In this document: piece after piece, positions 1 to 6,631 of the stretch
Layout: every line of letters begins with the position of its first letter
Position numbering within the stretch: the first letter of the stretch is position 1
From: F1-60-MAGs149 sp037133215
GTDB lineage: Bacteria; Actinomycetota; Thermoleophilia; Gaiellales; F1-60-MAGs149
DNA: 6,643 nucleotides
Reading direction: 5' to 3'
NCBI GenBank assembly: GCA_037133215.1
Contig: JBAXOM010000104.1
Location: 1 to 6,643, forward strand
Translations under genes and position numbers: made by a program
Notes under the pieces: generated by a model
The model's database searches: none
Told to the model about the DNA's origin: nothing
The model's input: only the letters and a program-made list of their open reading frames with translations

Positions 1-650
1 GGCGTCTGTGCTGGCAGCGCTTCGAGGTAGGCGACAACCTCGTCGTTTGGCAGCACGTCGGCGTACTTCTGGTTCATGTCAAAGAGGTTGGCCTCGTGTG
101 GACCCGGGGCGCGATCACCCGAGCACTCACGTGGCACGATCGTGCGATAGCCGTGCTGGAGGGAGTCGACAACGGTTGCGCGGACGCAGCCGGAAGTCGT
201 GACGCCCGTCACGATGCACGTATCGGCCTGCCACGAAGCCATCAAGGCGCCAAGGTTAGTCCCCCAGAAGGCTGACGCAAACTGCTTGACGACCAGCGTG
301 TCCTTGCTGGTCATACCTAGGCGCTCATCGATCTCGGCCCACTCCGAACCAGCCTTCAAGACGAGCAGCGACGGTACCTTGGCCTGAAAGACCGCGGCAG
401 GCTGAGCTGGAGCCTCGTCGTAGAAGACCGTCGTAAAGACCACGGGCACGCCCTTGTCGTGACTAGCGTCAACCAATCGGCGGTTCTCTGCAACGAGTTC
501 CGTGTAATCCCCACCGAGCGGCGACGCGGGATCTGTGAAGCCCTTCTGGAGGTCAACGATGACCAGGACCGGCCGCCGGCCAAAGCCGGCGGCCTTCCCA
601 AATCCTCGAGATTCGTAAAAGGAATCGGTGTCCTGTCCATGCGTACTCAT
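1..650 (-). CDS. N-carbamoylsarcosine amidohydrolase-like cysteine hydrolase (isochorismatase fold), 3' end cut off by the window
   Basis: This is an open frame of 216 codons running off the left edge without a stop; I translated it by hand from the ATG at 650. It shows the isochorismatase-superfamily triad: Asp33 in VIVDLQ, Lys122 in VVKQFASAF and Cys155 in TTSGCVRAT, with the usual cis-peptide segment GVTT just before it. The segments YESRGF (12-17), SEWAEIDERL (102-111), SAFWGTNL (126-133), PRECSGDRAPG (173-183) and the YLEALP ending match, from memory, the Arthrobacter N-carbamoylsarcosine amidohydrolase along its whole length. Probably only a short C-terminal tail is missing. Such enzymes hydrolyse an N-carbamoyl amino acid to the amino acid, CO2 and NH3 in the cytoplasm. 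The start codon overlaps the hyuB stop as ATGA, so translation is probably coupled; a GGGAGA lies 12 nt upstream, rather far. Ureidoacrylate, biuret or maleamate amidohydrolase activity remains possible. Family is certain, substrate is inferred. Confidence 0.9.
   Translation of the reverse strand, partial: MSTHGQDTDSFYESRGFGKAAGFGRRPVLVIVDLQKGFTDPASPLGGDYTELVAENRRLVDASHDKGVPVVFTTVFYDEAPAQPAAVFQAKVPSLLVLKAGSEWAEIDERLGMTSKDTLVVKQFASAFWGTNLGALMASWQADTCIVTGVTTSGCVRATVVDSLQHGYRTIVPRECSGDRAPGPHEANLFDMNQKYADVLPNDEVVAYLEALPAQT
571..594 (-). repeat. Perfect 10-bp inverted repeat with 4-nt loop inside the amidohydrolase gene
   Basis: The arms at 571-580 and 585-594 are exact reverse complements made only of G and C, separated by four bases (TTTG on the coding strand). 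In the mRNA this would be a very stable hairpin at about nt 57-80 of the amidohydrolase reading frame, over codons 19-27. No U-run follows, so it is not a standard intrinsic terminator. The protein aligns without a gap through this stretch to my memory of N-carbamoylsarcosine amidohydrolase, so it does not look like an inserted element. Confidence 0.85.
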
Positions 651-2593
651 GCGGTGACAATGTCTCCCGGCATGTTGTCGGCCTCGCGGACGCGACGCTG
701 CGCGTCATCGCCCGGCTCAAGCGGCGACCAACGCAGTGGTACTGCGGGGATCGGCGGCTCGAGGCCAGTCTCGGCCTTGCAGTTCGCCAGCACTTCGGCG
801 AGCGGCGGACCGTAGTCGAAGGCCAGAGCATCGCCGCGCTCAGTGCGCTGACGCTCTCGCTCCTTCGCCGTGGCAGCCTCATCGGCAGAACCGTCGGCAT
901 TGATCACAACGCCGTAGCCCTCCTTGGCGTAGTCACTGCTGACCAGGCCATACGAGACGTCCTTGACGACAACCTCGATCGGACGATCGAGACGATCCTT
1001 CCAACCACCACCACCGGCGGTGCGGTACACGAGCATGTCGCCCGGCACGACCTCGATCTCGTCGCACTTCGACGGCAACCGCTCTTCGGTGCCATCGAGG
1101 CGCTTGAGGATCTTCTCGGAACGACCACCCGGCAGACCGCCGAGCACGCCCCAAGGACGCGTCAACCAACGATCGTCGTGGATCGAAACCTGACCCGGCT
1201 CGAGGTAGATGTAGCGCTTCTCAACGCCGTTACCACCGCGATGCAGACCAGGACCACCCGAGTCGGTGATCGTCGTATAACCGTCGATCCGAAGCGGGTA
1301 GTACGCCTCGAGATACTCGGTCGGAATGTTCTCGAACAGCGGCCACCACGAGTGACCGTCCATGCCGTCGCCGATTGGTCGACCGGGAATGCCTCCGTAG
1401 AGGATCTCCATGGCGAAGAAGAAGTCGCCCTTCTCGCCCCAACCCGAGTACAGCATGTACGGCGAGGTGCCGTAGCCCGCTGCCGTGTTGATCTCGGGAG
1501 CCTGCTTGCAGAGCGCGCCACCGAGGACGTCGAACATGCGCGCGAGCGCATGGGTACGACAGCCCAGTGCCGAGGGGAACCTCGGTCGCAAGAGGCAACC
1601 CTCCGGCAGGATGATGTGCAGCAGCGGGTAGAACCCGTCGTTGAACAAGATCTGCGGATCGTTGACCATGATCAGGTAGATGCCGATGAACATCTTGAAC
1701 ATACCCTCGGAGAGGTAGAAGTTCACCGGTCCCATCGCCTGCGGATCTGTGCCTGACCAATCGAAGAACGCGTGGTCACCCTCGCGCCAGATCGTCAGTT
1801 TCATCTTGAACGGACCGTTGCCCAGGCCGTCATCGTCGACGTAGTCCTCGAAAGACTGCGGCGTCTCTGGAATGGCCCAGTTGATCAACTGCTTCATAGC
1901 GGCGTAGGTACGATCGAGCAGCGCCTGTAGCGCAGCCAGGTACGTCTCCTTGCCGAAGCGGTCACACAGTTCCTGCACGCGCTTTTCGCCCGAACGACAC
2001 CCTGCGATCAGGGCGAACAGGTCGGCGCGGTTCATCGCCGCGTTGCGCATGTTGTTGAGGATCAGGGACAGCACCGGCTTCTGGATCTCGCCCCGCTCGA
2101 CAACCTTGATCGGGGGAATGATGAGTCCCTCGTCGTAGATCGTCTTTGCGTTGGTGGGCAAGGAACCCGGCAGGCGGCCGCCCGCATCCATCATGTGACC
2201 GAACTGGCTCGACCAGCCCACAAGCTCACCGCTGTGGAAGATCGGGACCAGCACGAGCCAGTCGTTCGTGTGGGAGATCGAGGCGGAGCACTTGAACGGG
2301 TCGGCGCAAAGAATCACGTCGCCCTCATAGATGCCCTCGTCCCAATCCTCCATCATCTCGTTGATGTAGGCACCGAACTGCCCCACGACCATGCGACCAC
2401 GCGGGTCGGTGATCATTGGGAATTCGTCGTGCTGCTCGCGGATGACCGGGCTCATCGCCGATCGGAACAGCACTGCGTCCATCTCGTACCGGGCACTCTT
2501 CAGGGCGCCCTCAATGATGTCGAGCGTGACCGGATCGATATCGACACCGGTCGGGATCTCTGCGATCCGAAGCTCGTCTGTAGTAGTTGCCAT
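647..2593 (-). CDS. hyuB: HyuB-type subunit of an ATP-dependent hydantoinase/oxoprolinase/carboxylase
   Basis: The 648-residue protein belongs to the hydantoinase B/oxoprolinase family. This is the subunit that pairs with HyuA and, in studied members (N-methylhydantoinase, caprolactamase, acetone and acetophenone carboxylases), acts on the substrate. Family motifs seen: REQHDEF (52-58), SHTNDW (107-112), FGHMMDAGG (131-139), FDWSGTDPQAMGPVN (277-291), SGGPGLHRGGNG (445-456) and TAGGGGWKDRLDRP (525-538), followed by the usual DVSYGLVS and YGVV. The usual GGTH-like segment after the NDP motif is here ADPFKCSASISHTNDW (97-112), which marks a divergent subgroup. Residues after about 563 form a charged extension beyond the core, with KERERQRTERGD at 577-588; I recall classical HyuB proteins as nearer 580-600 residues. 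The ATG start has a strong GGGAGGAG 5 nt upstream and lies 13 nt after the hyuA stop, so the two subunits are made from one message. The exact reaction (ring opening or carboxylation) is not decided by sequence. Confidence 0.92.
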   Translation of the reverse strand: MATTTDELRIAEIPTGVDIDPVTLDIIEGALKSARYEMDAVLFRSAMSPVIREQHDEFPMITDPRGRMVVGQFGAYINEMMEDWDEGIYEGDVILCADPFKCSASISHTNDWLVLVPIFHSGELVGWSSQFGHMMDAGGRLPGSLPTNAKTIYDEGLIIPPIKVVERGEIQKPVLSLILNNMRNAAMNRADLFALIAGCRSGEKRVQELCDRFGKETYLAALQALLDRTYAAMKQLINWAIPETPQSFEDYVDDDGLGNGPFKMKLTIWREGDHAFFDWSGTDPQAMGPVNFYLSEGMFKMFIGIYLIMVNDPQILFNDGFYPLLHIILPEGCLLRPRFPSALGCRTHALARMFDVLGGALCKQAPEINTAAGYGTSPYMLYSGWGEKGDFFFAMEILYGGIPGRPIGDGMDGHSWWPLFENIPTEYLEAYYPLRIDGYTTITDSGGPGLHRGGNGVEKRYIYLEPGQVSIHDDRWLTRPWGVLGGLPGGRSEKILKRLDGTEERLPSKCDEIEVVPGDMLVYRTAGGGGWKDRLDRPIEVVVKDVSYGLVSSDYAKEGYGVVINADGSADEAATAKERERQRTERGDALAFDYGPPLAEVLANCKAETGLEPPIPAVPLRWSPLEPGDDAQRRVREADNMPGDIVTA

Positions 2594-2598
2594 TAGAG

Positions 2599-2606
2599 CT
2601 CCTCCC
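2599..2606 (-). promoter_or_regulatory. Shine-Dalgarno sequence of hyuB
   Basis: GGGAGGAG on the minus strand ends 5 nt before the ATG at 2593, directly after the hyuA TAA. It is the strongest ribosome binding site in the window. It supports the ATG start and suggests that HyuB is translated at least as efficiently as HyuA. Confidence 0.85.
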
Positions 2607-4661
2607 TTAGGCCTGTGGGTTGATCAGGATGTTGTAGAACTCGTCCATCTCGGCCACATAGCCGGGGAGGACCACCGTCGTCGAGTCGAACTCGGTGACG
2701 ATTGCCGGACCGTTGAACTTGGCGCCCGGGGTCATCTTGGAGCGGTCGTAAATCTTGGCGGGAATTCGCTTCCCGTCGAAGACGACCTCGTGCTCTTCGA
2801 AGATCGCGTCAGAGGCATCGTTCGCCTTGACCGTGCCCGAGGGCAATTGGATCTTCGGCACGGCTCCGTTGCCGATGCAGCGGAGGTTGACGATCTCCCG
2901 CGCTGCGTCGTCCATCTTGAAGCCGTACAGCTGCTCGTGCAGAGCGTCGAACTGGTCGCCCAGCTGAGCAATGTTGCCCGCCTGGACCTGTGCAATATCA
3001 ACCGTGACGGGAATCTCGTAGCCCTGGAGGACGTAGCGCATGTCCGCGAGGTACGTGACTCGCTGATCGCTGGCACCGATGCCTTCGGACGTCATCCAGT
3101 CCTGTGCACGCGTGCCGAGATCGTCGAGGACAGCCTTGATTTCGGCCGGGTCGGCCTCGTCGATCGGCTTGACGATCGTCTGAGCAAACTCGTTGCGGAA
3201 CTCGGCGACGAGGTCGCCGACCGCGCAGAGCAGCCCGGGCGAGGGCGGCACGATGACGGGGAACGAGCCCATCAACTCGGCTACGGCATTCGCGTGCAAC
3301 GGACCGGCGCCACCGAAGGCGACGAGTGCGAAGTCACGCGGGTCGTACCCACGCTGAACGGAGACGAGGCGCAGCGCGCCCGCCATGTTCTCGTTGACGA
3401 TCTTGAGGATGCCCTCAGCCGCCGCGTCGAGCTCGAGACCGATGGCGTCACCGATCTTTTGCACCGACGTGCGGGAGGCCTCGACGTCGAGCTTCATCTC
3501 GCCACCAAGCAGACTGGCAGGCAGGTGACCGACGACGACATTGGCGTCCGTCACGGTCGGCTCCTCACCGCCCTTGCCATAGGCTGCGGGACCTGGCTCG
3601 GCACCGGCCGATTGCGGACCGACGCGAAGCGCCTTGGTCAGCTCTGGCACGTGGGCGATCGAGCCGCCACCCGCACCAACGGTGTGCACGTTGATCGACG
3701 GCACCTTCAGGCGGAACTGCCCGATTGTCGTGTCGCGACCAATCGTCGGCTCGCCGTTCTGGCAGAGCGCTACGTCTGTTGACGTGCCACCCATGTCGAA
3801 CGTGAGGATGTTCGGAAAGCCTGCACGCGTCGAGACGTAGAGCGCACCCGCGACGCCGCCGGACGGACCGGACAGCACGCCGTAGATCGGGTTACGACCA
3901 GCCTCACGCGTTGTCATTAGGCCTGCGTCGGAGCGCAAGATGTTGACGTCGCAGGTTGCCCCGGCGGCCTTCAGCTCGACGTCGAGTCGATCGACGTAGG
4001 CCTGGACCTGCGGGCGCACGTACGAGTTCATGCAGGCGGTCAGCGTGCGCTCGTACTCGCGGAACTCCGGTACGACATCGCTCGAGAGCGTGACGGGGAA
4101 GTCCGGGTAGAGACGCTCGACGATGGCGCCGATCTGCTTCTCGTGCTTGTTCGAGATGTACGAGTTGATCAGACCAACGGTCAGCGACTGAACGCCACTC
4201 TCGACGAGGTCCTTGACGACCTGCTCAACCTGAGCTTCGTCGACAGCGACCACGGTCTCGCCACGCGGGCCCATGCGCTCGACAGCCTCACGGGTGTCGG
4301 CGAGCGATGCCGGCGGGTCGGGCTTCTGCATGATGATCCAACCGGCGAGGGGGCCCGGGGTCTGCGAGCGTGCAAGGTGCAGAATCTGGGAGAACCCTTG
4401 GGTTGTGATCAGACCCACACGAGCGCCCTTGCCCTCGAGCACGGCGTTTGTCGCGACAGTCGTGCCATGCATGATGTTGCGAAGATCGGAAGGCGAGATG
4501 CCCGCCGTTTCGCACATGCGTGTCAGTCCGATCAGCACGCCCTCGGAAGGGTCACTGGGCGTCGAAGGGGTCTTGACGCGGTGTTGCGTTCCATCGTCAT
4601 CGTTGACGAGAAACAGGTCGGTGAATGTTCCACCGACATCTACTCCTAGGCGATAGGCCAC
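2607..4661 (-). CDS. hyuA: HyuA-type ATP-binding subunit of an ATP-dependent hydantoinase/oxoprolinase/carboxylase
   Basis: The 684-residue protein has the complete HyuA architecture. Residues 1-180 form the Hydant_A N-terminal domain with phosphate loop DVGGTFTD (8-15) and HGTTVATNAVLEG (65-77). The central hydantoinase/oxoprolinase domain, from about 200 to 490, has FDMGGTSTDV (288-297), GAGGGSI (329-335), VGPQSAGAEPGPAAYG (347-362), TDAN (371-374) and AFGGAGPLHA (448-457). The C-terminal part ends with FNGPAIVTEFDSTTVVLPG (649-667). This actin/ASKHA-like fold binds and hydrolyses ATP to activate the amide or ketone substrate handled with HyuB. The length is normal for stand-alone HyuA (about 680-720). 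The start is GTG: an in-frame TAA lies two codons upstream, so no longer start is possible, and AAAGGA sits 7 nt before it. It follows the CoA-transferase by 36 nt. Because no third acetone-carboxylase-type subunit is seen and an N-carbamoyl hydrolase follows, I favour a hydantoinase or lactamase role over ketone carboxylation. Confidence 0.93.
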   Translation of the reverse strand: MAYRLGVDVGGTFTDLFLVNDDDGTQHRVKTPSTPSDPSEGVLIGLTRMCETAGISPSDLRNIMHGTTVATNAVLEGKGARVGLITTQGFSQILHLARSQTPGPLAGWIIMQKPDPPASLADTREAVERMGPRGETVVAVDEAQVEQVVKDLVESGVQSLTVGLINSYISNKHEKQIGAIVERLYPDFPVTLSSDVVPEFREYERTLTACMNSYVRPQVQAYVDRLDVELKAAGATCDVNILRSDAGLMTTREAGRNPIYGVLSGPSGGVAGALYVSTRAGFPNILTFDMGGTSTDVALCQNGEPTIGRDTTIGQFRLKVPSINVHTVGAGGGSIAHVPELTKALRVGPQSAGAEPGPAAYGKGGEEPTVTDANVVVGHLPASLLGGEMKLDVEASRTSVQKIGDAIGLELDAAAEGILKIVNENMAGALRLVSVQRGYDPRDFALVAFGGAGPLHANAVAELMGSFPVIVPPSPGLLCAVGDLVAEFRNEFAQTIVKPIDEADPAEIKAVLDDLGTRAQDWMTSEGIGASDQRVTYLADMRYVLQGYEIPVTVDIAQVQAGNIAQLGDQFDALHEQLYGFKMDDAAREIVNLRCIGNGAVPKIQLPSGTVKANDASDAIFEEHEVVFDGKRIPAKIYDRSKMTPGAKFNGPAIVTEFDSTTVVLPGYVAEMDEFYNILINPQA

Positions 4662-4668
4662 GAGTTAG

Positions 4669-4674
4669 TCCTTT
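4669..4674 (-). promoter_or_regulatory. Shine-Dalgarno sequence of hyuA
   Basis: AAAGGA, within the purine run GGAGAGAAAGGA on the minus strand (4669-4680), ends 7 nt before the GTG at 4661. Together with the in-frame TAA just upstream it fixes the GTG as the start. Confidence 0.75.
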
Positions 4675-4697
4675 CTCTCCACTTGCTAGGCATTACG

Positions 4698-5921
4698 CTA
4701 GACGATCCCGGCCTCTTGCAGTTTGCCGAGCTCACTTTGGGTGAGCCCAACGAGTCCGCACCAGACCGCTTCATTGTCTGCGCCGACCTCCCATTTGCCG
4801 CCCCAGCGGATCTCGCCAGGCGTCTCAGAGAGTTTCGGTGTGATGCCCGGTATCGGCATGGTGCCGATCTCGGGGTCTTCGAGATCCACGATCAGTCCGC
4901 GTTCGCGGAAGTGTGGATCGTTGAACATGTCGGCGGCGGTGTACACACCGGCCGATACCACGTTTGCCTCGGCGAGCATCTCGTCGAGTTCTGCGGCCGT
5001 GTACCCGGCCGCCCATTCGTCGATCATTGCGTACAGCTCGTGCTCACGATCGCCACGTTCGCGATGCGTTGCGTAGCGGGGATCTTCGGCCAGCTCGGGC
5101 CGCCCCATCACGACTGCGAGTCGCTTCCAGAGGGAGTCATGGTTCGCTGCGATGACGACCCACTTGTCGTCTTTCGACTTGTGCACGTTGGAGGGCGCGA
5201 TCTTCGAGAGGTACGAGCCCGAGGGCTCGCGCACGACGCCGGTGAGGGCGTACTCGGTGATCGTCGACTCCGTCATCGCGAAGCAGGCGTCGACAATCGC
5301 AGCGTCGATCACCTGACCCTTGTTGCCACCGCGGGCGTCGCGCCAGTAGAGCGCGAGCAGGATGCCTTCGAAGGCCTGCTTCGAGGCGAGCGTGTCACCA
5401 AGCGAGATACCACTGCGCGGCGGTGGCTGGTCGGGATAGCCATTGATGTAGCGGAGGCCACCCATTGCCTCACCGGCGGCGGCGAAACCGACGCGATCCT
5501 TGTAGCGGCCAGTCTGGCCGTAGCCCGAGACGCGCGCATAAATCAGTCGCGGATTCTTCGCCATCGCCTGCTCCGGTCCGATGTTCCACTTTTCCATCGT
5601 GCCGGGGCTGAAGTTTTCGAGGGCAACGTCGGCCTTGGCCATCAGCTCGAGTGCGAGTTCTTGGCCTTCGGGTACGCGCAGGTTGAGCGTGACAACTTTC
5701 TTATTGCGCGCGAGGCTCGGCCACCAGAGCGTGTGCTCGTTGACGCGCTCGCGGCCCCATTCGCGCATCGGGTCGCCCTTCGGCGGCGCCTCGACCTTGA
5801 TCACCTCGGAGCCAAAGTCGCCGAGCAGGGATGCGCAGTATGGGCCGGCCAAGAGCTGGCCGAACTCGATTGTGCGGACGCCCTCGAGGGGGCCATTGCT
5901 GGGGGTTTCAGATTCGCTCAC
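4698..5921 (-). CDS. CaiB/BaiF family III CoA-transferase
   Basis: The 407-residue protein has the standard length and motifs of class III CoA-transferases, cytoplasmic enzymes that move CoA from an acyl-CoA donor to a carboxylic acid. Seen: LEGVRTIEFGQLLAGPYCA (12-30), LLGDFGSEVIKVEAPPKGDP (32-51), RNKKVVTLNLRVPEG (72-86), ADVALENFSPGTMEKW (97-112), RLIYARVSGYGQTG (125-138) and SGISLGDTLA (170-179). By analogy with formyl-CoA transferase, Asp176 in the last motif is the catalytic residue that forms the aspartyl-CoA anhydride. The C-terminal domain carries NDPHFRERGL (334-343) and the usual TPKLSETPGE segment (361-370). The start is GTG, with an in-frame TGA two codons upstream and GAGGTGA just before it. 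The gene begins inside the last 14 nt of the regulator gene, which suggests translational coupling. Donor and acceptor cannot be read from sequence; being upstream of hyuAB suggests an acid in the same pathway. Confidence 0.93.
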   Translation of the reverse strand: MSESETPSNGPLEGVRTIEFGQLLAGPYCASLLGDFGSEVIKVEAPPKGDPMREWGRERVNEHTLWWPSLARNKKVVTLNLRVPEGQELALELMAKADVALENFSPGTMEKWNIGPEQAMAKNPRLIYARVSGYGQTGRYKDRVGFAAAGEAMGGLRYINGYPDQPPPRSGISLGDTLASKQAFEGILLALYWRDARGGNKGQVIDAAIVDACFAMTESTITEYALTGVVREPSGSYLSKIAPSNVHKSKDDKWVVIAANHDSLWKRLAVVMGRPELAEDPRYATHRERGDREHELYAMIDEWAAGYTAAELDEMLAEANVVSAGVYTAADMFNDPHFRERGLIVDLEDPEIGTMPIPGITPKLSETPGEIRWGGKWEVGADNEAVWCGLVGLTQSELGKLQEAGIV

Positions 5922-6576
5922 GCATCACCTCTACGAGATAGTCTCGTGCTGTTAGTACATGGAGTCGCATCGCGCTCTCGGCGCGTTCGGCCGACCCGGC
6001 CCGCAGGCTCGAGACGATTTCGCGATGGGCAGCCAGCGAGCGGGCGCGCTCTGCGGCGTCTTTCCAGAAGACGGTCTTGAACGGTCGTGGAATGCCCGCG
6101 ACGGTGCGCAGTGCGCCACTCAGGCGTGGGCTCCCGGCAGCGTCGATCACGATGCGCTGGAATTCCTCGTTAGCGGCCAGCAGCTTGTCGACGGTGTGTG
6201 GCGTCTTGCCTGCCAGCCGATCGGCGTGGTCGCAGACGGCTTCGAGCGCGAGCAGTTGCTCTTCCGTGATGCGCGTGGCGGCGAGCGAGGCAGCGCGGGC
6301 CTCGAGCACGGCGCGGACCTCGTAGAGATCGACGAGGTCCGCAGGGTCGAACGAGCGGACGACGGCGCCGCGGCGCGGTTCGATCTCGACGAGCCCATCA
6401 CCTTCGAGCAGGACGAGCGCTTCACGCACCGGCGTGCGGGAAGTTCCGAAGCGTTCTGCGAGCGCCTCGGTGCGCAAACGCTCGCCGGGCGGAAATTCGC
6501 CGCTGACGATCGCCGCGCGCAAGTCGTCGTACACGCGCTCAGCGTTCGTCCCAACGGTTTCCGGGAGGCCTGCCAT
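5908..6576 (-). CDS. GntR-family transcriptional regulator, FadR/FCD subfamily
   Basis: Read from the ATG at 6576, the protein has 222 residues, typical for FCD-type GntR proteins. Residues 11-78 are the winged helix-turn-helix, with YDDLRAAIVSGEFPPGERL, TSRTPVREALVLLEGDGLVE and the wing PRRGAVVRSF. Residues 84-210 are the all-helical FCD effector domain, beginning YEVRAVLEARAASLAA. Of the usual FCD metal ligands, His184 (AAHREI) and His206 (RLHV) are present. The Asp and His of the D-x3-H element are Asn136 and Gln140 (NEEFQ), so metal binding may be weakened or lost. A longer frame reaching a TTG at 6642 is open but unlikely: it adds 22 residues without family similarity. No Shine-Dalgarno precedes the ATG at 6576, so the mRNA may be leaderless or nearly so. 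As first gene of the operon it probably regulates itself and the downstream enzymes in response to a small acid or pathway intermediate. Confidence 0.9.
   Translation of the reverse strand: MAGLPETVGTNAERVYDDLRAAIVSGEFPPGERLRTEALAERFGTSRTPVREALVLLEGDGLVEIEPRRGAVVRSFDPADLVDLYEVRAVLEARAASLAATRITEEQLLALEAVCDHADRLAGKTPHTVDKLLAANEEFQRIVIDAAGSPRLSGALRTVAGIPRPFKTVFWKDAAERARSLAAHREIVSSLRAGSAERAESAMRLHVLTARDYLVEVMRERI
5925..5931 (-). promoter_or_regulatory. Shine-Dalgarno sequence of the CoA-transferase, inside the regulator gene
   Basis: GAGGTGA on the minus strand lies within the last codons of the GntR gene; its GAGG core is 6 nt before the GTG at 5921. An ATG between them is in the regulator frame only. 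The arrangement ties CoA-transferase translation to passage of ribosomes finishing the regulator. Confidence 0.6.
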
Positions 6577-6579
6577 GAA

Positions 6580-6589
6580 TTGTGTACAA
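6580..6589. promoter_or_regulatory. Candidate GntR operator dyad next to the regulator start
   Basis: TTGTGTACAA is an inverted repeat TTGT-N2-ACAA placed 3 bp upstream of the regulator ATG, over the expected transcription start. FadR-type operators commonly have the form TnGTnnnACnA; this dyad has the same GT/AC core but a spacer one base shorter. It would suit autorepression. The assignment is inferred. Confidence 0.4.
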
Positions 6590-6598
6590 AACCATAGG

Positions 6599-6622
6599 TC
6601 GGTCGTGATTGCAAGCGACCGA
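6599..6622. repeat. 7-bp inverted repeat upstream of the regulator
   Basis: TCGGTCG (6599-6605) and CGACCGA (6616-6622) are exact reverse complements with a 10-bp spacer. The right arm overlaps a second small dyad, CCGATTTCGG (6619-6628). The position in the presumed promoter makes it a candidate operator or leader structure, but in this base composition 7-bp arms can arise by chance. Confidence 0.45.
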
Positions 6623-6631
6623 TTTCGGCCG

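Noticed and set aside
571..594. Hairpin as an inserted palindromic mobile element or as an intrinsic terminator
   Set aside because: The protein reads through it without extra residues relative to its family, and no U-run follows the stem on the coding strand.
356..640. Minus-strand 94-codon open frame starting at the ATG at 640
   Set aside because: It is a different frame inside the amidohydrolase gene; the frame starting at 650 carries the complete Asp-Lys-Cys triad and is the real one.
2391..3782. 463-codon open frame on the plus strand across hyuB and hyuA
   Set aside because: It is antisense to conserved motifs of both subunits and has a biased, domain-free composition.
4686..4701. CTAG...CTAG inverted repeat around the CoA-transferase stop codon as a terminator
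   Set aside because: The arms are only 4 bp with an 8-nt spacer and no U-run, so a stable hairpin is not expected.
4683..6080. 465-codon open frame on the plus strand opposite the CoA-transferase and regulator
   Set aside because: It is antisense to two genes with full family motifs, crosses their boundary, and its translation has no recognisable domain; it is a by-product of GC-rich codon use.
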